Notes under the pieces: generated by a model
The model's database searches: none
What the model was told of the DNA's origin: nothing
What the model saw: only the letters and a program-made list of their open reading frames with translations
From: an uncultured Psychrobacter sp.
GTDB lineage: Bacteria > Pseudomonadota > Gammaproteobacteria > Pseudomonadales > Moraxellaceae
Assembly (NCBI RefSeq): GCF_947488565.1
Contig: NZ_CANKZC010000001.1
Coordinates: 310,001-374,000 of the forward strand
Direction of reading: 5' to 3'
DNA length: 64,000 nucleotides
Position numbers and translations under genes: made by a program
Shown: piece after piece, positions 47,701 through 57,243 of the stretch
How the letters are laid out: each line of letters opens with the position of its first letter
How positions within the stretch are numbered: position 1 is the first letter of the stretch

Positions 47701-48098
47701 TCAGACCCTGTGTAATATTCATACCAATAATAACCTTCATTATCTTCTACATAACAGTATAAATAAGAATGAGTGGGTATGCTTGCAACCGCATTGTGAC
47801 TGGACGGTATAGGAGTAATAGAATGGGAAAAGTAACGCTCGTCTCTTGGCGATATTTTATAGTCTGTTTTACTCAATACTACAGGCAAAATCGGTATGCC
47901 AACTTTTCCGCACTTATAAGAACAGCTCGTTTCTGCGATAACTGTTATTTTATCTGCAAGCACTTCTACGGGCGGCTCATCGCTTTTAATTGGAATCTCA
48001 TAGTTGTACTCTAATACTACAGGCTCGGATTTCTTTTTGTCTTGGTAACTTCTATGATTATTTGTCAATCTATCCATAAAACTTAAGTCACTACTCAT
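44712..48098 (-). CDS. VasX-like T6SS effector (putative pore-forming toxin)
   Basis: A 1128-aa protein with no signal peptide. The N-terminal region has CSYKCGKVGIPILPV (59-73) and a following beta-rich segment (to about 155), matching the VasX N-terminal/BTH_I2691-type effector domain. A long helical middle (about 240-750) is followed by hydrophobic helices (about 755-925: AALVSVGIGLFQL, LSLSVGVLGAVGAG, AAVTAGVAGFGYGLL, LGAIIAIAWGVSLIAQW) and a beta-rich C-terminus. The order vgrG, DUF4123 gene, this gene, membrane immunity gene is that of vgrG-vasW-vasX-tsiV2 in Vibrio cholerae, whose VasX depolarises membranes. It overlaps the DUF4123 stop by 4 nt (ATGA). Toxicity is inferred, not shown. 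Confidence 0.8.
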   Translation of the reverse strand: MSSDLSFMDRLTNNHRSYQDKKKSEPVVLEYNYEIPIKSDEPPVEVLADKITVIAETSCSYKCGKVGIPILPVVLSKTDYKISPRDERYFSHSITPIPSSHNAVASIPTHSYLYCYVEDNEGYYWYEYYTGSDGALKEKRRLFEEDFVEDHNQSGQIDVQNIDESDDDNIDEDAQPFTCTEKKHSTLDSKFITLLQGDIAWLMVSHAKLSKSTLRKYIDNEGLRNKRMQKFIADDLTGNNNTVNMSVNETDYIKSFSRRKQLAQDRDIASRIDVSEQSGGNDIVGGTVAATALYRSMERSIAEYDESVTSEIKPIMVALPDPVGEVLAATEKRNYLLKKLDDAQKNESKIREQVNAIIIVNIRQSLEASVEYDSTVPQAPGTMGYHITGRNEISQKNNKNIYNYINQAKFQTVLEEAKKSRQDKADIAAARQIFVNTIKRPEFAFIMREDFPKNDEDSHVGYAQIIAQAIQGIGIDESNIGIPDAIWTDYKPEQVTGMTAKQEFEQSLLTCITGEKPIEDNWLIKALIGLNQEDINRMQDAPTFENLARVSDFIGTATNWAMAFKAERQKRKIKANIAHDIQRLNDLANYKAQVVQTISSNMSHIKDNNKWLYRVDLWTQATVHQATGFKLAQRVLKYSPEAVLKWSEQRLSRSINKAKPHQTLLPASIDNRVVSNVTSVQTPIALDFVGSHGVDSRALDIYDRAAAGDQYARTIVTMYASEDAARATQTVNQDIDSQVGQLNKDLDPISGQYSQLERQSAGKAALVSVGIGLFQLRSIWMGKSSLGSMARRGDRLGLEFMTGYASTTLALTTASLDVANAGLQMKAARGAWVARLSLSVGVLGAVGAGFEVHSLELSQQRMKESGSTTSADAITIAQGAAVTAGVAGFGYGLLSFTSIGAFALPWLGAIIAIAWGVSLIAQWIAFRYDKGNILPVHYWLDAGVFGNRAMLNDEYPNNPFKIQAMGSIEQDMHAYNLALTEIQVNPKFATNTADFRQTLSGQIEITLSQWNDDSELVVEFIGIGNQELGLDRKSFSIETLKRQNKAMITEAGLQVTLDIPKTSHFQAQYLGSYKEGTRDPNKIQQMQEARERAQANPNRQIEQLRVVVLYSLNPSINPYYQLRTTVTS

Positions 48099-48970
48099 CT
48101 CCCTACTCCCTGATTTCTAGGCTGCTCTAAACTCTCAACAATATTCTTAACTGCTTGCTGCTGCGTAGTTTGACTTTGAACAATAAGTAATGCTTGGTTC
48201 ATCACAGTTTTATAGGATTGAGTGTTAATCACTATTCGTTCTTTCAGCTGCCGCAATATCATATTTATCCACTCCGCTTGCCCAAGCAGCTGCCACTGCT
48301 GCTGACTAAATCTAAACGGTAATGGTTTAAGCTGCCCTAAGGTTTTTTGAATATTAGCAGCTGGATAAGCCTCATTTGGCGTAGGTAAAGTCAATACCGT
48401 CATCTCACTATTCCAGTCAATATAGTAAATATGAGTCAATCCTAACTGATATACCTGCAGCTTTTGCTCAGCCGTCCAAATATGAGTCAATAGAGCCATG
48501 ACTCTAGGATCCCAATAGCGCAAATAACGACGCTTGTTTGTCCCCATTCCATACGCCTGTCCTATCAGATATATACTATGTTTGAGCGTTTCAGTGATTG
48601 GTTGGTCAAACAACCATAGACAGACACTACGTGGATGCGGATGACCAGATATATCATAGGTGTTTTCATATAGTGCCAATGCTAGTAGCTGCTCAAGTAG
48701 CCGTTGACCTTTACTACTATCTAGTGACATCTCAATAAGTGCCAAATCATCGCCAAAGCTATGATGAATGCGTTTGGTGCGCTTAAATGGCAAATCTATG
48801 CCGCAGTCCAATAAATCAAAGACGGCTGTACCGTAAGTATTTAGATCGATAAGGACCGTCAGCGTTTGATATTGATTATCAGAGACTGTTAGATATAAAG
48901 CCTTAAGTTGCTTTTGATAAGCGTCGGTCGCTTGAAGATCATCGAGAAACTCTACTTTCGGTATTAGCAT
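48095..48970 (-). CDS. DUF4123 T6SS adaptor/chaperone
   Basis: A 291-aa soluble protein of the DUF4123 family, which escorts a specific effector onto its VgrG. The family's N-terminal part is seen in LTVLIDLNTYGTAVFDLL and the central signature in LLALALYENTYDISGHPHPRSVCLWLFDQP and LRYWDPRVMALL (the conserved FRFYDPRV-like motif). It sits between vgrG (2-nt gap) and the effector (4-nt overlap), so all three are translationally linked, as VasW is with VasX. Confidence 0.85.
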   Translation of the reverse strand: MLIPKVEFLDDLQATDAYQKQLKALYLTVSDNQYQTLTVLIDLNTYGTAVFDLLDCGIDLPFKRTKRIHHSFGDDLALIEMSLDSSKGQRLLEQLLALALYENTYDISGHPHPRSVCLWLFDQPITETLKHSIYLIGQAYGMGTNKRRYLRYWDPRVMALLTHIWTAEQKLQVYQLGLTHIYYIDWNSEMTVLTLPTPNEAYPAANIQKTLGQLKPLPFRFSQQQWQLLGQAEWINMILRQLKERIVINTQSYKTVMNQALLIVQSQTTQQQAVKNIVESLEQPRNQGVGR

Positions 48971-48972
48971 GC

Positions 48973-51723
48973 TTAGACTGCTCCACCTTTATTACCAGCA
49001 CTACCAGTCTTGGCAACACAATCGGCAAGCTCATCTTGAGGCATGGTAATCGTTGGACCACGTTCACCCCCACTTCCCCAATCCACCTTACTCGCCTTAT
49101 ACCCCACTTGCTTGGGCGTAATAAAGGTCACCTTACCCCCTGATATCTCAATACCGCTACCAGCTGCTTTTAGGGTTAGGGTATCAGGGGCGATAAACTC
49201 AATACTATCGCGGCTATGGATTCGTAGCACTTGCTCGCTATCCAGACGCATCTCATCTTGATGGGCGTGCAATGTCACATCGCCGTACGCGGCGGTATGG
49301 GTTTGTGCTTTGTTACTGTAGTAATGGATGTCCCCTGCCACTAGCTGGTTCATCTGGGTTTGGCTGTGATGATGGGTGTTACCTAAAGCATGACTGTGCG
49401 TGCTTTGGGTGCTGGTCTGCTGGCTGTGTTGTCCACTCATGATGGCAAGGTGACGCTGGGAGTCGATGAGCACATGCGGCTGTTGCCATTGTCCTGATTC
49501 ATTGAGGGTACTGTCATTGGTGTCACGACTTATCTCGGCAAAGGGCGTTTGGCTGTCGTCTTTATTACTCTTATCTTTACTTTTATTGTTCGTACTATTT
49601 AACCCGACAGGTTGATGCGCCGCTGCTAAGTCTTGATAGGCGCTTTGATGCTGATCAGCTGTCTGCAAGTTGCTATGACTGTCATGGCTCATGTGCTGCG
49701 TTGATTGCTGACTGCTAATATGCAGTCCGGTGCTGCCTTGTACATTTGATGCCGTTATAGTTTCAAGACTGATGCCTCGTCCACGTGCTTGACCACGAAC
49801 ATGGTCGCTGTGCTGGTACAGATGTCCGATAGTGAGGCTGGACTGGTAGCTGCTGCTATAAAGGTTAATCTGCGGACTCTCAGGGTGGGCGTCAAACATC
49901 AGCTGGTTGTAGCCGTTGATAGTGCTGTCTTTAGTCGCTTCTCCTGTACGGCTGGAGTCAATGCTTTGGGTTTTGATGCCGTCAATGGGATAAGCATGGC
50001 TTTGATTGATGAACCAAGCAGGACTGGTGGCATCAATGAAGTCTGTGTCACTGGCGATGCGGTTATGCTGGGCGTTATCATTGCCTTGTCCGTTGTGGGT
50101 GCTGCCGATGATAATCGGATGGGTAATGTCGCCACCGATGAAGTCGATGAGGACGTGTTGGCCGTGGCGCAGAGAATGGGTCTGTCCCATGTGGTCGGCG
50201 ACTAAGTGGCTGGCGATGGGTATCCATTGGGCGCTTTGTTCAGTGCCAGTTTCTCCACTGCTATCACTTTCCCAGTGGTAGCGGATGTGAGCGCGGTGAT
50301 TGCGGTCATTATCTACCGCACTACTGCTATTGGTGTCTATGATGCTAGCGCTCATGAGTCCTGTGAGACTTGGATGCGGTGCGCCAAGTTTAGTAAGCTG
50401 TTCACCAAAAGGAATATGGTGATGATGCGGAAATGGCAGATAGCAAACCGTGATATGGTGGACGTTGTCATTGTCATTATTATTGTTGTTGATGTCATCG
50501 TCATCGGTCTGCTGGCGCTTTAGATTGGGGTTGGGCTGTAGGGTTAAGGGGTCAAAGGGTGCTACGCCAAGCCAGTCTACGGGTATGTGGTTGTTGATAC
50601 TATGATGGATGGAGACTAGGCTTAGGGGCTCGGTGAGATACGGGTTGCCGTCGATGTAGTGGGCGCTTGGTAGACTCAGATGGCGAATATTGCCGGTTAG
50701 GCTGCCAAGGTTGGCATGTTGTTGGGCGTGCTGCTGATAGCGGGTAGCAAGCGCAGTTAGTCCGTCGTCATTTAGGTAGCTATGACTGTGCAGGAAGCGG
50801 CTGTGGCTGCTTGAGCTGTCTGTATCTATGGCTTGCTCGCTGGTGCTGCTGCCGGTATAGGTGCCTACTAATCGATTGTCATAGCGATGTATGGCGCTTT
50901 GCTGGGTGTGCTGGCTTATTTGTGGGTATATGGCAGTGATACGGTCTTGTCTATCGGCGAGACTGGTGGAGTTTTGACTAAGGATACTCTGGATATCGTT
51001 ATGATCTGGACGTAAGTCGCTATGGTCGTTGGGAATGAGTACTAGGGTGTGCTTGTCCGCCTCATGACGATAGTAGCCAGTAATGCCAAAAAGCGCCAAA
51101 TACTGAGTCAAGTAAGCCAGATCCGTTTGGTTATATTGGACGCTGTGCTGTATATGGTAATTGCTGGCGCTACTTAAGCGCTCGTCAATCTCAACGTTTA
51201 TATCGTATGGACTGATAATATCGGTGATAAGCTCGCTTAAGCTGAGATGATGATGACGGCGGTTATGACTGTTTAGGCGTAGCTGGCTAAGAGCAGGTTC
51301 ACAGATGATGCGGTAAGCGGCCATGCCGCTGTTGCTACCAAGGGCGATGACTTCGGTGATGATGCCGTGGCGAATTTGACTCGGCAGTAGAGAGTCACCT
51401 GTGTGCCAGTGGATAGCGAGGCTTTGGCCTATCCAGTCTTTGGTATCCAGTCCTGCTTGTGGATGCAGTAAGGTGATGCTAATACGATAACCACAATAGA
51501 GGGCAAGCTGGCGCTGTTTATAGGACTGCTGACGTTGGTCTTGATGGTAGGGACTTGGATAAGCGTCAGGCGTTGGCATAAGCGCAGGCTTACCCCAAAC
51601 GCTGTCGGGCAAAGGCAACCCCAGTAAGCTTTCAACCAAGTCAGCCTGCTGAATGAGACTGGTGGCAATATCAGAATGAGCACTACTCAGTTGCACACGC
51701 CGCTTTGTTTGAGTCCATACCAT
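48973..51723 (-). CDS. vgrG: T6SS spike protein VgrG (TssI)
   Basis: A 916-aa spike. The N-terminal gp27-like part (about 20-390) includes LGLPLPDSVWG, SLAIHWHTGDSLLP and YNQTDLAYLTQYLALFGITGYY. The gp5/OB-fold junction has HIRYHWESDSSG, SAQWIPIASHLVADHMG and LRHGQHVLIDFIGGDITHPIIIG. The C-terminal needle/DUF2345 part has SGQHSQQTSTQSTHSHALG, LHAHQDEMRLDSEQVLRIHSRDSIEFIAPDTLTLKAAGSGIEISGGKVTF. His/Gln/Asn-rich stretches are frequent. The C-terminus is short after the needle, with no fused enzymatic domain, so the cargo is loaded by the DUF4123 adaptor. GAAGGG lies 6 nt before the ATG. Confidence 0.95.
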   Translation of the reverse strand: MVWTQTKRRVQLSSAHSDIATSLIQQADLVESLLGLPLPDSVWGKPALMPTPDAYPSPYHQDQRQQSYKQRQLALYCGYRISITLLHPQAGLDTKDWIGQSLAIHWHTGDSLLPSQIRHGIITEVIALGSNSGMAAYRIICEPALSQLRLNSHNRRHHHLSLSELITDIISPYDINVEIDERLSSASNYHIQHSVQYNQTDLAYLTQYLALFGITGYYRHEADKHTLVLIPNDHSDLRPDHNDIQSILSQNSTSLADRQDRITAIYPQISQHTQQSAIHRYDNRLVGTYTGSSTSEQAIDTDSSSSHSRFLHSHSYLNDDGLTALATRYQQHAQQHANLGSLTGNIRHLSLPSAHYIDGNPYLTEPLSLVSIHHSINNHIPVDWLGVAPFDPLTLQPNPNLKRQQTDDDDINNNNNDNDNVHHITVCYLPFPHHHHIPFGEQLTKLGAPHPSLTGLMSASIIDTNSSSAVDNDRNHRAHIRYHWESDSSGETGTEQSAQWIPIASHLVADHMGQTHSLRHGQHVLIDFIGGDITHPIIIGSTHNGQGNDNAQHNRIASDTDFIDATSPAWFINQSHAYPIDGIKTQSIDSSRTGEATKDSTINGYNQLMFDAHPESPQINLYSSSYQSSLTIGHLYQHSDHVRGQARGRGISLETITASNVQGSTGLHISSQQSTQHMSHDSHSNLQTADQHQSAYQDLAAAHQPVGLNSTNNKSKDKSNKDDSQTPFAEISRDTNDSTLNESGQWQQPHVLIDSQRHLAIMSGQHSQQTSTQSTHSHALGNTHHHSQTQMNQLVAGDIHYYSNKAQTHTAAYGDVTLHAHQDEMRLDSEQVLRIHSRDSIEFIAPDTLTLKAAGSGIEISGGKVTFITPKQVGYKASKVDWGSGGERGPTITMPQDELADCVAKTGSAGNKGGAV

Positions 51724-51855
51724 AAAGTGCCCTTCTCTATAAGTCCAAGGTTTAAAGCTTAAAATGACAAGGTGTAAATATTCTGGATAGACTACAAGCT
51801 AACCAACAGCCCAACCTCTAGTACATCCCAACCAACTGTCCAATTAACAAACGAA

Positions 51856-53010
51856 TCAATAGCTATCATTAGATGACTCACGTTTGGGCTGAATACCAAT
51901 CATGTCCGATAGTGTGGATAACTGATCTTCGTTCTTAATAATATGAGTGAGCCACTGGTCCAGTGGCATATCTGCCCAATCAATCGCCCGACCGAGTAAA
52001 AACGTCACTGGGCTGTGCGGCTCATTGGTTGCAAAGTAGTCTTGTATTTGCCCTAACAGTTTGAGTGCTTGCCGACGGTTGCTTTGATGATCGCGGTTGG
52101 TAGGATTAAAGCTTGTTGACGTGACGTTTGTTGAGGCAGATGGCTGCCCAGCACTCCTTAATGTCACATCTTCATTACTATTATCATAGATATTCGCATC
52201 AGTCATACCCTCTTGAATAGTTTTGTCTGCATTATCAAATTGTTCAGGTATCAACGGGTGCAAATGTTGTTTGAGTGCAATTAATAAATCAGTCACTGGC
52301 GCAAAAACCGGAGCATCCATACCCATGAGATCGTTAAGCTGATCAGTTAAAGTCTGCCACTGAGTAGTTATATTATCAAGTTCAGTCATTAAGGCTTGTT
52401 GCCAAGACTCGCTACTACTCTTAATAGCTTGGTTATAATCACTAAGTGTTAACTGATTACTGGCTTCACTGTCTGGATTTTGCTGACGCTGCTTATCATG
52501 GTCACGTGCAGTCAAATAGTAGTTATAATTATAATTGCCAATCTTAGTATCAGAGAGCGGTAGTTGCTTGAGATCATCTGTTAAAGCCTTGACGAACCAC
52601 GAGAGCAAACCTGCTCTGATATCCATACTATCGTCTTCACCATCTAGTGGTGGATACATGGTGAGCCAATACTCATCATTTAACTCCTGTAGCAAGCGTA
52701 ACCCATGACTAATGCCTGCTAGATGATCGGTATGACTGAGTGCATCGACATACCATAATGCTAGCTTCATATCTTTACTGGTATTAGTCAGCAAGTCTGT
52801 ACATTGAGTTTTCACAAAGTCCCAATCAGCGACTTTGAGTTCAGTGATCCAGTTGCCTTGCGCCAGCAGTGGATCATCTTCTTGACGGGCAGCAACGATA
52901 GCATCGATGCGTGGGTCAAAGGTCAGGTCTTCACCGACACCTTGATGACTATCCACAATAGGCGCTATAAGAGTTTCTATGCTGGTTAAAGAAGAATGGT
53001 CAACACTCAT
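51856..53010 (-). CDS. tssA: T6SS protein TssA
   Basis: A 384-aa cap/baseplate-priming protein that coordinates tail tube and sheath growth. The ImpA_N domain is seen at LIAPIVDSHQGVGEDLTFDPRIDAIVAARQEDDPLLAQGNW and LCxYVDAL-like LALWYVDALSHTDHLAGISHGLRLLQELNDEYWLTMYPPLDGEDD. The C-terminus has NRRQALKLLGQIQDYFATNEPHSPVTFLLGRAIDWADMPLDQWLTHI, as in the short TssA class. Its start overlaps the clpV stop by one base (TAATG). Confidence 0.92.
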   Translation of the reverse strand: MSVDHSSLTSIETLIAPIVDSHQGVGEDLTFDPRIDAIVAARQEDDPLLAQGNWITELKVADWDFVKTQCTDLLTNTSKDMKLALWYVDALSHTDHLAGISHGLRLLQELNDEYWLTMYPPLDGEDDSMDIRAGLLSWFVKALTDDLKQLPLSDTKIGNYNYNYYLTARDHDKQRQQNPDSEASNQLTLSDYNQAIKSSSESWQQALMTELDNITTQWQTLTDQLNDLMGMDAPVFAPVTDLLIALKQHLHPLIPEQFDNADKTIQEGMTDANIYDNSNEDVTLRSAGQPSASTNVTSTSFNPTNRDHQSNRRQALKLLGQIQDYFATNEPHSPVTFLLGRAIDWADMPLDQWLTHIIKNEDQLSTLSDMIGIQPKRESSNDSY

Positions 53011-56000
53011 TATGATAAATCCTCTTCAGTAATCTTTTTGGTTGCCGTTTTTTTCGCTGGAGTCTTTTTGGTAGTAGCTTTGTTTGTAGAGGTCTTTTTG
53101 CTAGCCACCTGTTTTGCAGTTAGCTGCTTGGTTGCTGCTGTATTGACTTGATCATTACTGCTACTTTCAAGCTGGCCTTTTGAATTAAGATTAGTAGTAT
53201 TCTCAGTGTCAGAATTAGCATCAGTCTCATCTTCACTGTGTTGCGCCATTTGATTGAGAGCCACAATAGCATCGCAGTCGAGACGATAAGCAAAATTATC
53301 GTTCTCATCGACGCATACCGTAATCTTTTTCAGTACACTTTGACTATCATCATGAGCAAGTAGCTGACCTGCCAGCTGTGGTAGCAACGTATGACTGATG
53401 ATAGCGTCCGCATTGCGTGCACCAGAGTCAACCTCATGACAACGCGATAAAATCAGCTCGATAACCTCAGAATCGACGATACAAGGAACATCATAATTAT
53501 CACGAATACGACCAGTGATTTTATCTAATTTCAAGCGGATAATTTCTGCTAGCGCATCATCAGTCAACGGATAGTAAGGTATCACCGTCAGACGGCCCAA
53601 AAATGCGGGTTTAAAGGCTTTATATAAATGTGGATTGATTGCCTGTCTTAGGCTGTCACTATCGGGTAAGCTAAAATCAGTAACAGTAGGATCAGTATTG
53701 ATACATTGCTGCATAATAGCGGATGAACCAATATTACTGGTCAGCAAAATAAGCGTATTCTTGAAGTCGATTAAACGCCCTTCGCTATCTTCCATTACCC
53801 CTTTGTCAAACACTTGATAAAATAAATCCAAGACGTCCGGATGGGCTTTTTCCACCTCATCAAGTAATAGAACACTATAAGGTCGGCGTCTGATGGCTTC
53901 AGTCAAGACGCCCCCTTCGCCATAACCAACATAGCCTGGTGGCGAACCTTTTAAAGACGCTACACTATGAGCTTCTTGATATTCGGACAGGTTAATCGTG
54001 ATTAGATTACGCTCTCCTCCATACAATACTTCAGATAGTGCCAATGCCGTTTCTGTCTTACCAACGCCGCTTGGCCCTACTAACAAGAACACGCCTTGCG
54101 GACGATTAGGATCATCTAAGCGTGCTTTCGCTGTATGAATACGCTTGACAATAGCGGCAACAGCATGGTCTTGTCCAATGACGCGCTCTTGCAAAGTCTC
54201 AGCCAAGGTCAATATGTGGTTTTTTTCGTTACCTGCCATATCTGTCAACGGGATACCTGTCCAATCTGAGATAATTTGTTTGATGACCTGACGATCTAGT
54301 ACCGCGTGTATAAGACGCTCTGCTTCTTGTACTTGTTTTAATTGCTGCTCAATATTTTGGTACTCTGCTTGTTTTTCTAAACGTGCTTTTGCATTAAGCG
54401 TATCAGAGTCATCTAGCTCGCCATTCAACTGCTGGTTGAGCGCATCAAGTTGATCATTAAGCTGGCGTTGCTCCTGCCAGCGGCTCGTCATATCAGAAAT
54501 GCTTTGTTGATTCGTCTGGCGCTGCTCATCGAGTATGGCAATTTGTTGGCTAACTTTTTCTTTTTCATCAACACCGCCAATACGCTCAAGCTGCTGACCA
54601 AGATTATTAATGTGTTGCTCTAGCTGTATTCCCTTAGCTTTTAGCCTATCAAGCTGATTGGGCATGGCAGTCTTTGATAAGCTCACGCGTGCAGCCGCCG
54701 TATCTAACACGCTTACCGCTTTATCGGGCAATTGTCTGTCACTGATATAACGTGCTGATAACTCGACCGCCGCTTGTAGCGCATCATCGTCTATTAATAT
54801 ACCGAAATGCGCTTGCATCTTGGCACTCAAACCACGAATCATCGCGACCGCCGTATCGATATCAGGCTCATCTACTTTGACGACTTGGAAACGGCGCGAT
54901 AAAGCAGCGTCTTTTTCGAAGTATTTTTTGTACTCTGACCAAGTAGTAGCAGCAATCGTTCTTAGCTCACCGCGAGCTAGTGCAGGCTTAAGTAAGTTTG
55001 CCGCATCATTTTGACCAGCCTGCCCGCCAGCACCGATAAGCGTGTGCGCCTCATCGATGAACAAGATAATTGGGTGCAATGAGGCTTGAACTTCTTCGAT
55101 GACTTGCTTTAAGCGGTTTTCAAACTCACCTTTGACACTTGCGCCTGCTTGCAGTAGCCCCATGTCGAGACTGCGTATCGTCACATCTTTTAATTGATCA
55201 GGGACGTAACCTGCGACTATCTTTTGTGCCAAGCCTTCTACCACAGCAGTTTTACCAACGCCTGCTTCACCCGTCAAGATAGGATTGTTTTGGCGACGGC
55301 GAATCAAAATATCGATCAGTTGATGAATCTCAAACTCGCGACCAATGACTGGGTCTATTTGTTCAGCTCTGGCTTTGGCAGTTAAGTCATAAGTATATTT
55401 ATCCAAGGCAGGTGTGGTCTGGCTTATATCTGACTGATCTTGACTGTTATCAGAATCAGTACCATCAAACTTTGAACCATCAGACTTTGAACTACCGAAA
55501 TTGGCATTCTCGCTTAACGCAGCTTTGTCTGATTTAACTGAGCCACTACCTTCGGTACTACTGGAACATTGGCGATCATAATCGTCCTTGAGGGTAAAGC
55601 GATCGATATACTGTAGTTGCTCCGGCAAAGTTTTGAGTAGTGACTGGTACCGCTCATAAGTCAATAGAACCAATAATATGTGACCTGAGCGAATTTCTAG
55701 CGGACTGTTTTTGTTCTCACTTTGTCCATGTAGGCTACTTGCTAACTCCCACGCATCTTCCAACAAAGCCATTAAGCCCTGACTAAATACAGGGGTTGAG
55801 CCTGCTGCCTGACCAAAACCAGTTAGTAAATCTGCTAGCTGTGATAATAATAGCTGCTGATTAATCTTACTAACTTTTAATATCTGATCCACGTCATTAT
55901 GCGGTGTAGCAATAAGTTCGTGTAGCAAGTGGATGGTATCGACTTCGCGATGCCCGTTATTGATACAAAGCCTAGCTGCCTGCTGCAAACACTGTCGACA

Positions 56001-56042
56001 GCTTGGACTTAAACGGGTAATAACAGCTTTTAGTTGGCTCAT
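53010..56042 (-). CDS. clpV: T6SS sheath-disassembly ATPase ClpV (TssH)
   Basis: A 1010-aa AAA+ unfoldase that recycles contracted TssB/TssC sheaths. N-domain with [16 protein letters not shown] (about 8-23), AAA1 Walker [14 protein letters not shown], Walker [15 protein letters not shown], a ClpB-type middle domain, AAA2 Walker [13 protein letters not shown] and Walker [14 protein letters not shown]. Two departures: a Ser/Asp-rich insert between N-domain and AAA1 (about 165-220) and a C-terminal Lys/Ala/Thr tail (last ~40 residues, repeated KKT/AKK motifs) like histone H1-type tails. The start at 56042 (MSQLKAV) has AAGGA 8 nt upstream, inside the frame from 56060. Confidence 0.95.
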   Translation of the reverse strand: MSQLKAVITRLSPSCRQCLQQAARLCINNGHREVDTIHLLHELIATPHNDVDQILKVSKINQQLLLSQLADLLTGFGQAAGSTPVFSQGLMALLEDAWELASSLHGQSENKNSPLEIRSGHILLVLLTYERYQSLLKTLPEQLQYIDRFTLKDDYDRQCSSSTEGSGSVKSDKAALSENANFGSSKSDGSKFDGTDSDNSQDQSDISQTTPALDKYTYDLTAKARAEQIDPVIGREFEIHQLIDILIRRRQNNPILTGEAGVGKTAVVEGLAQKIVAGYVPDQLKDVTIRSLDMGLLQAGASVKGEFENRLKQVIEEVQASLHPIILFIDEAHTLIGAGGQAGQNDAANLLKPALARGELRTIAATTWSEYKKYFEKDAALSRRFQVVKVDEPDIDTAVAMIRGLSAKMQAHFGILIDDDALQAAVELSARYISDRQLPDKAVSVLDTAAARVSLSKTAMPNQLDRLKAKGIQLEQHINNLGQQLERIGGVDEKEKVSQQIAILDEQRQTNQQSISDMTSRWQEQRQLNDQLDALNQQLNGELDDSDTLNAKARLEKQAEYQNIEQQLKQVQEAERLIHAVLDRQVIKQIISDWTGIPLTDMAGNEKNHILTLAETLQERVIGQDHAVAAIVKRIHTAKARLDDPNRPQGVFLLVGPSGVGKTETALALSEVLYGGERNLITINLSEYQEAHSVASLKGSPPGYVGYGEGGVLTEAIRRRPYSVLLLDEVEKAHPDVLDLFYQVFDKGVMEDSEGRLIDFKNTLILLTSNIGSSAIMQQCINTDPTVTDFSLPDSDSLRQAINPHLYKAFKPAFLGRLTVIPYYPLTDDALAEIIRLKLDKITGRIRDNYDVPCIVDSEVIELILSRCHEVDSGARNADAIISHTLLPQLAGQLLAHDDSQSVLKKITVCVDENDNFAYRLDCDAIVALNQMAQHSEDETDANSDTENTTNLNSKGQLESSSNDQVNTAATKQLTAKQVASKKTSTNKATTKKTPAKKTATKKITEEDLS

Positions 56043-56202
56043 AAATCTTTTCCTTAGCATTCTTATTTGATTTAAAATTATATTTATAAACCCAATACCA
56101 GTTCTTTAACTGACAACTCTCTAACTGAATTGGCGAAGGTTGTTTCTTGTCTTCCTGATCTATAACCTTCTTCTTGTGAACCCTCTTACTGTGCTATAAC
56201 TT

Positions 56203-57243
56203 TCATTGAATAGGTAACGCATAACGGGTGTCGTCATGATGCTGAGTAGCAGGCTGCGATATTAAAAAACCACCGCGCCCCAAACCACCAAAACCCTCTT
56301 CAGATAACGACAAAGGCTTAATATATTGCTTGTCCAGCTCTAGCTGCATCTCGACCGCCAAACACACACCGCACCATTTACGAATAAAATCAATGATGAC
56401 TTGATACATATCGCCTGCAGGCAATAACCTGAGATAGCGCTTAGCATCCAATTGATGAAATACTATTCTAATCTTACTGTCGAACTGCACGGCACGCGCG
56501 CCGCAAAATGCTGACACACCAAGCGCTGCGTACTGCCCACCAAGCGCTGTCTGCTCGGTAGCTGGTAGATCAAACCACTCAGGAACGAACTGCTGAACAC
56601 TGACTGTGCTATCCAAAAAATGTGACAATACATGTGCTAATTGATCGGCAGTCAGACGCCCTGGGGCAATCATGCCAGCATAGGCAATCAAGCTGTCTAT
56701 TGCCGTCAATTTCTTGGGCTGACGCGCAAGCGCTCGCAGGCTTAAAAGGTAGCTGTCCTTTTTATCGTTTAATTCATACTGCAACGGCAAATTATAAAAC
56801 CAGCTCGCTTGGACATATAAGTCCGTCAGACGATGGTTAAACAAGTCTAAAAATTCTGGTGCCGCTTTATCTTTTGCATGATGTACTCGCGATGCTAGCT
56901 GATCGGTATACATCGCTGGTAAGACAGACATTGGCCCAGTCAGTCCGATAACCGCTGGGCACAACTCTAATTGTCTAACCTTTACTTGACTGGTCTTTAT
57001 TTGACTGGCATTTATTTGATTAGCATTGTCGTCCATATTGTCTTGTGCGATTAGCGACATCGACTCAATCTCAGCTTGCGGATAAGCCAATGACAACGAG
57101 GCACGATAACGCACCTCGATAGATGCATGCCCCATACTGGCTTCATGACGAACCAAACGTAACGCCTGCAATAGATCATAGGCTTGCGGCGTCGCGATTA
57201 GATCCGTTAAATAAGAGGACTGAGACCACTGCGTGGCTGACAT
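56203..57243 (-). CDS. tssG: T6SS baseplate protein TssG
   Basis: A 346-aa wedge component that forms a heterotrimer with TssF and TssK. Family features: AYDLLQALRLVRHEA near the N-terminus, LSLAYPQAEIESM, LCPAVIGLTGPMSVLPAMYTDQL, FLDLFNHRLTDLYVQASW and the C-terminal FRIVFHQLDAKRYLRLLPAGDMYQVIIDFI-like block. Its start lies 37 nt inside the tssF gene, a common translational coupling. Confidence 0.92.
   Translation of the reverse strand: MSATQWSQSSYLTDLIATPQAYDLLQALRLVRHEASMGHASIEVRYRASLSLAYPQAEIESMSLIAQDNMDDNANQINASQIKTSQVKVRQLELCPAVIGLTGPMSVLPAMYTDQLASRVHHAKDKAAPEFLDLFNHRLTDLYVQASWFYNLPLQYELNDKKDSYLLSLRALARQPKKLTAIDSLIAYAGMIAPGRLTADQLAHVLSHFLDSTVSVQQFVPEWFDLPATEQTALGGQYAALGVSAFCGARAVQFDSKIRIVFHQLDAKRYLRLLPAGDMYQVIIDFIRKWCGVCLAVEMQLELDKQYIKPLSLSEEGFGGLGRGGFLISQPATQHHDDTRYALPIQ

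Noticed and set aside
49789..50205. 138-codon plus-strand frame inside vgrG
   Set aside because: It is antisense to a long conserved gene, has no RBS, and its valine/alanine-rich composition mirrors the vgrG codons.
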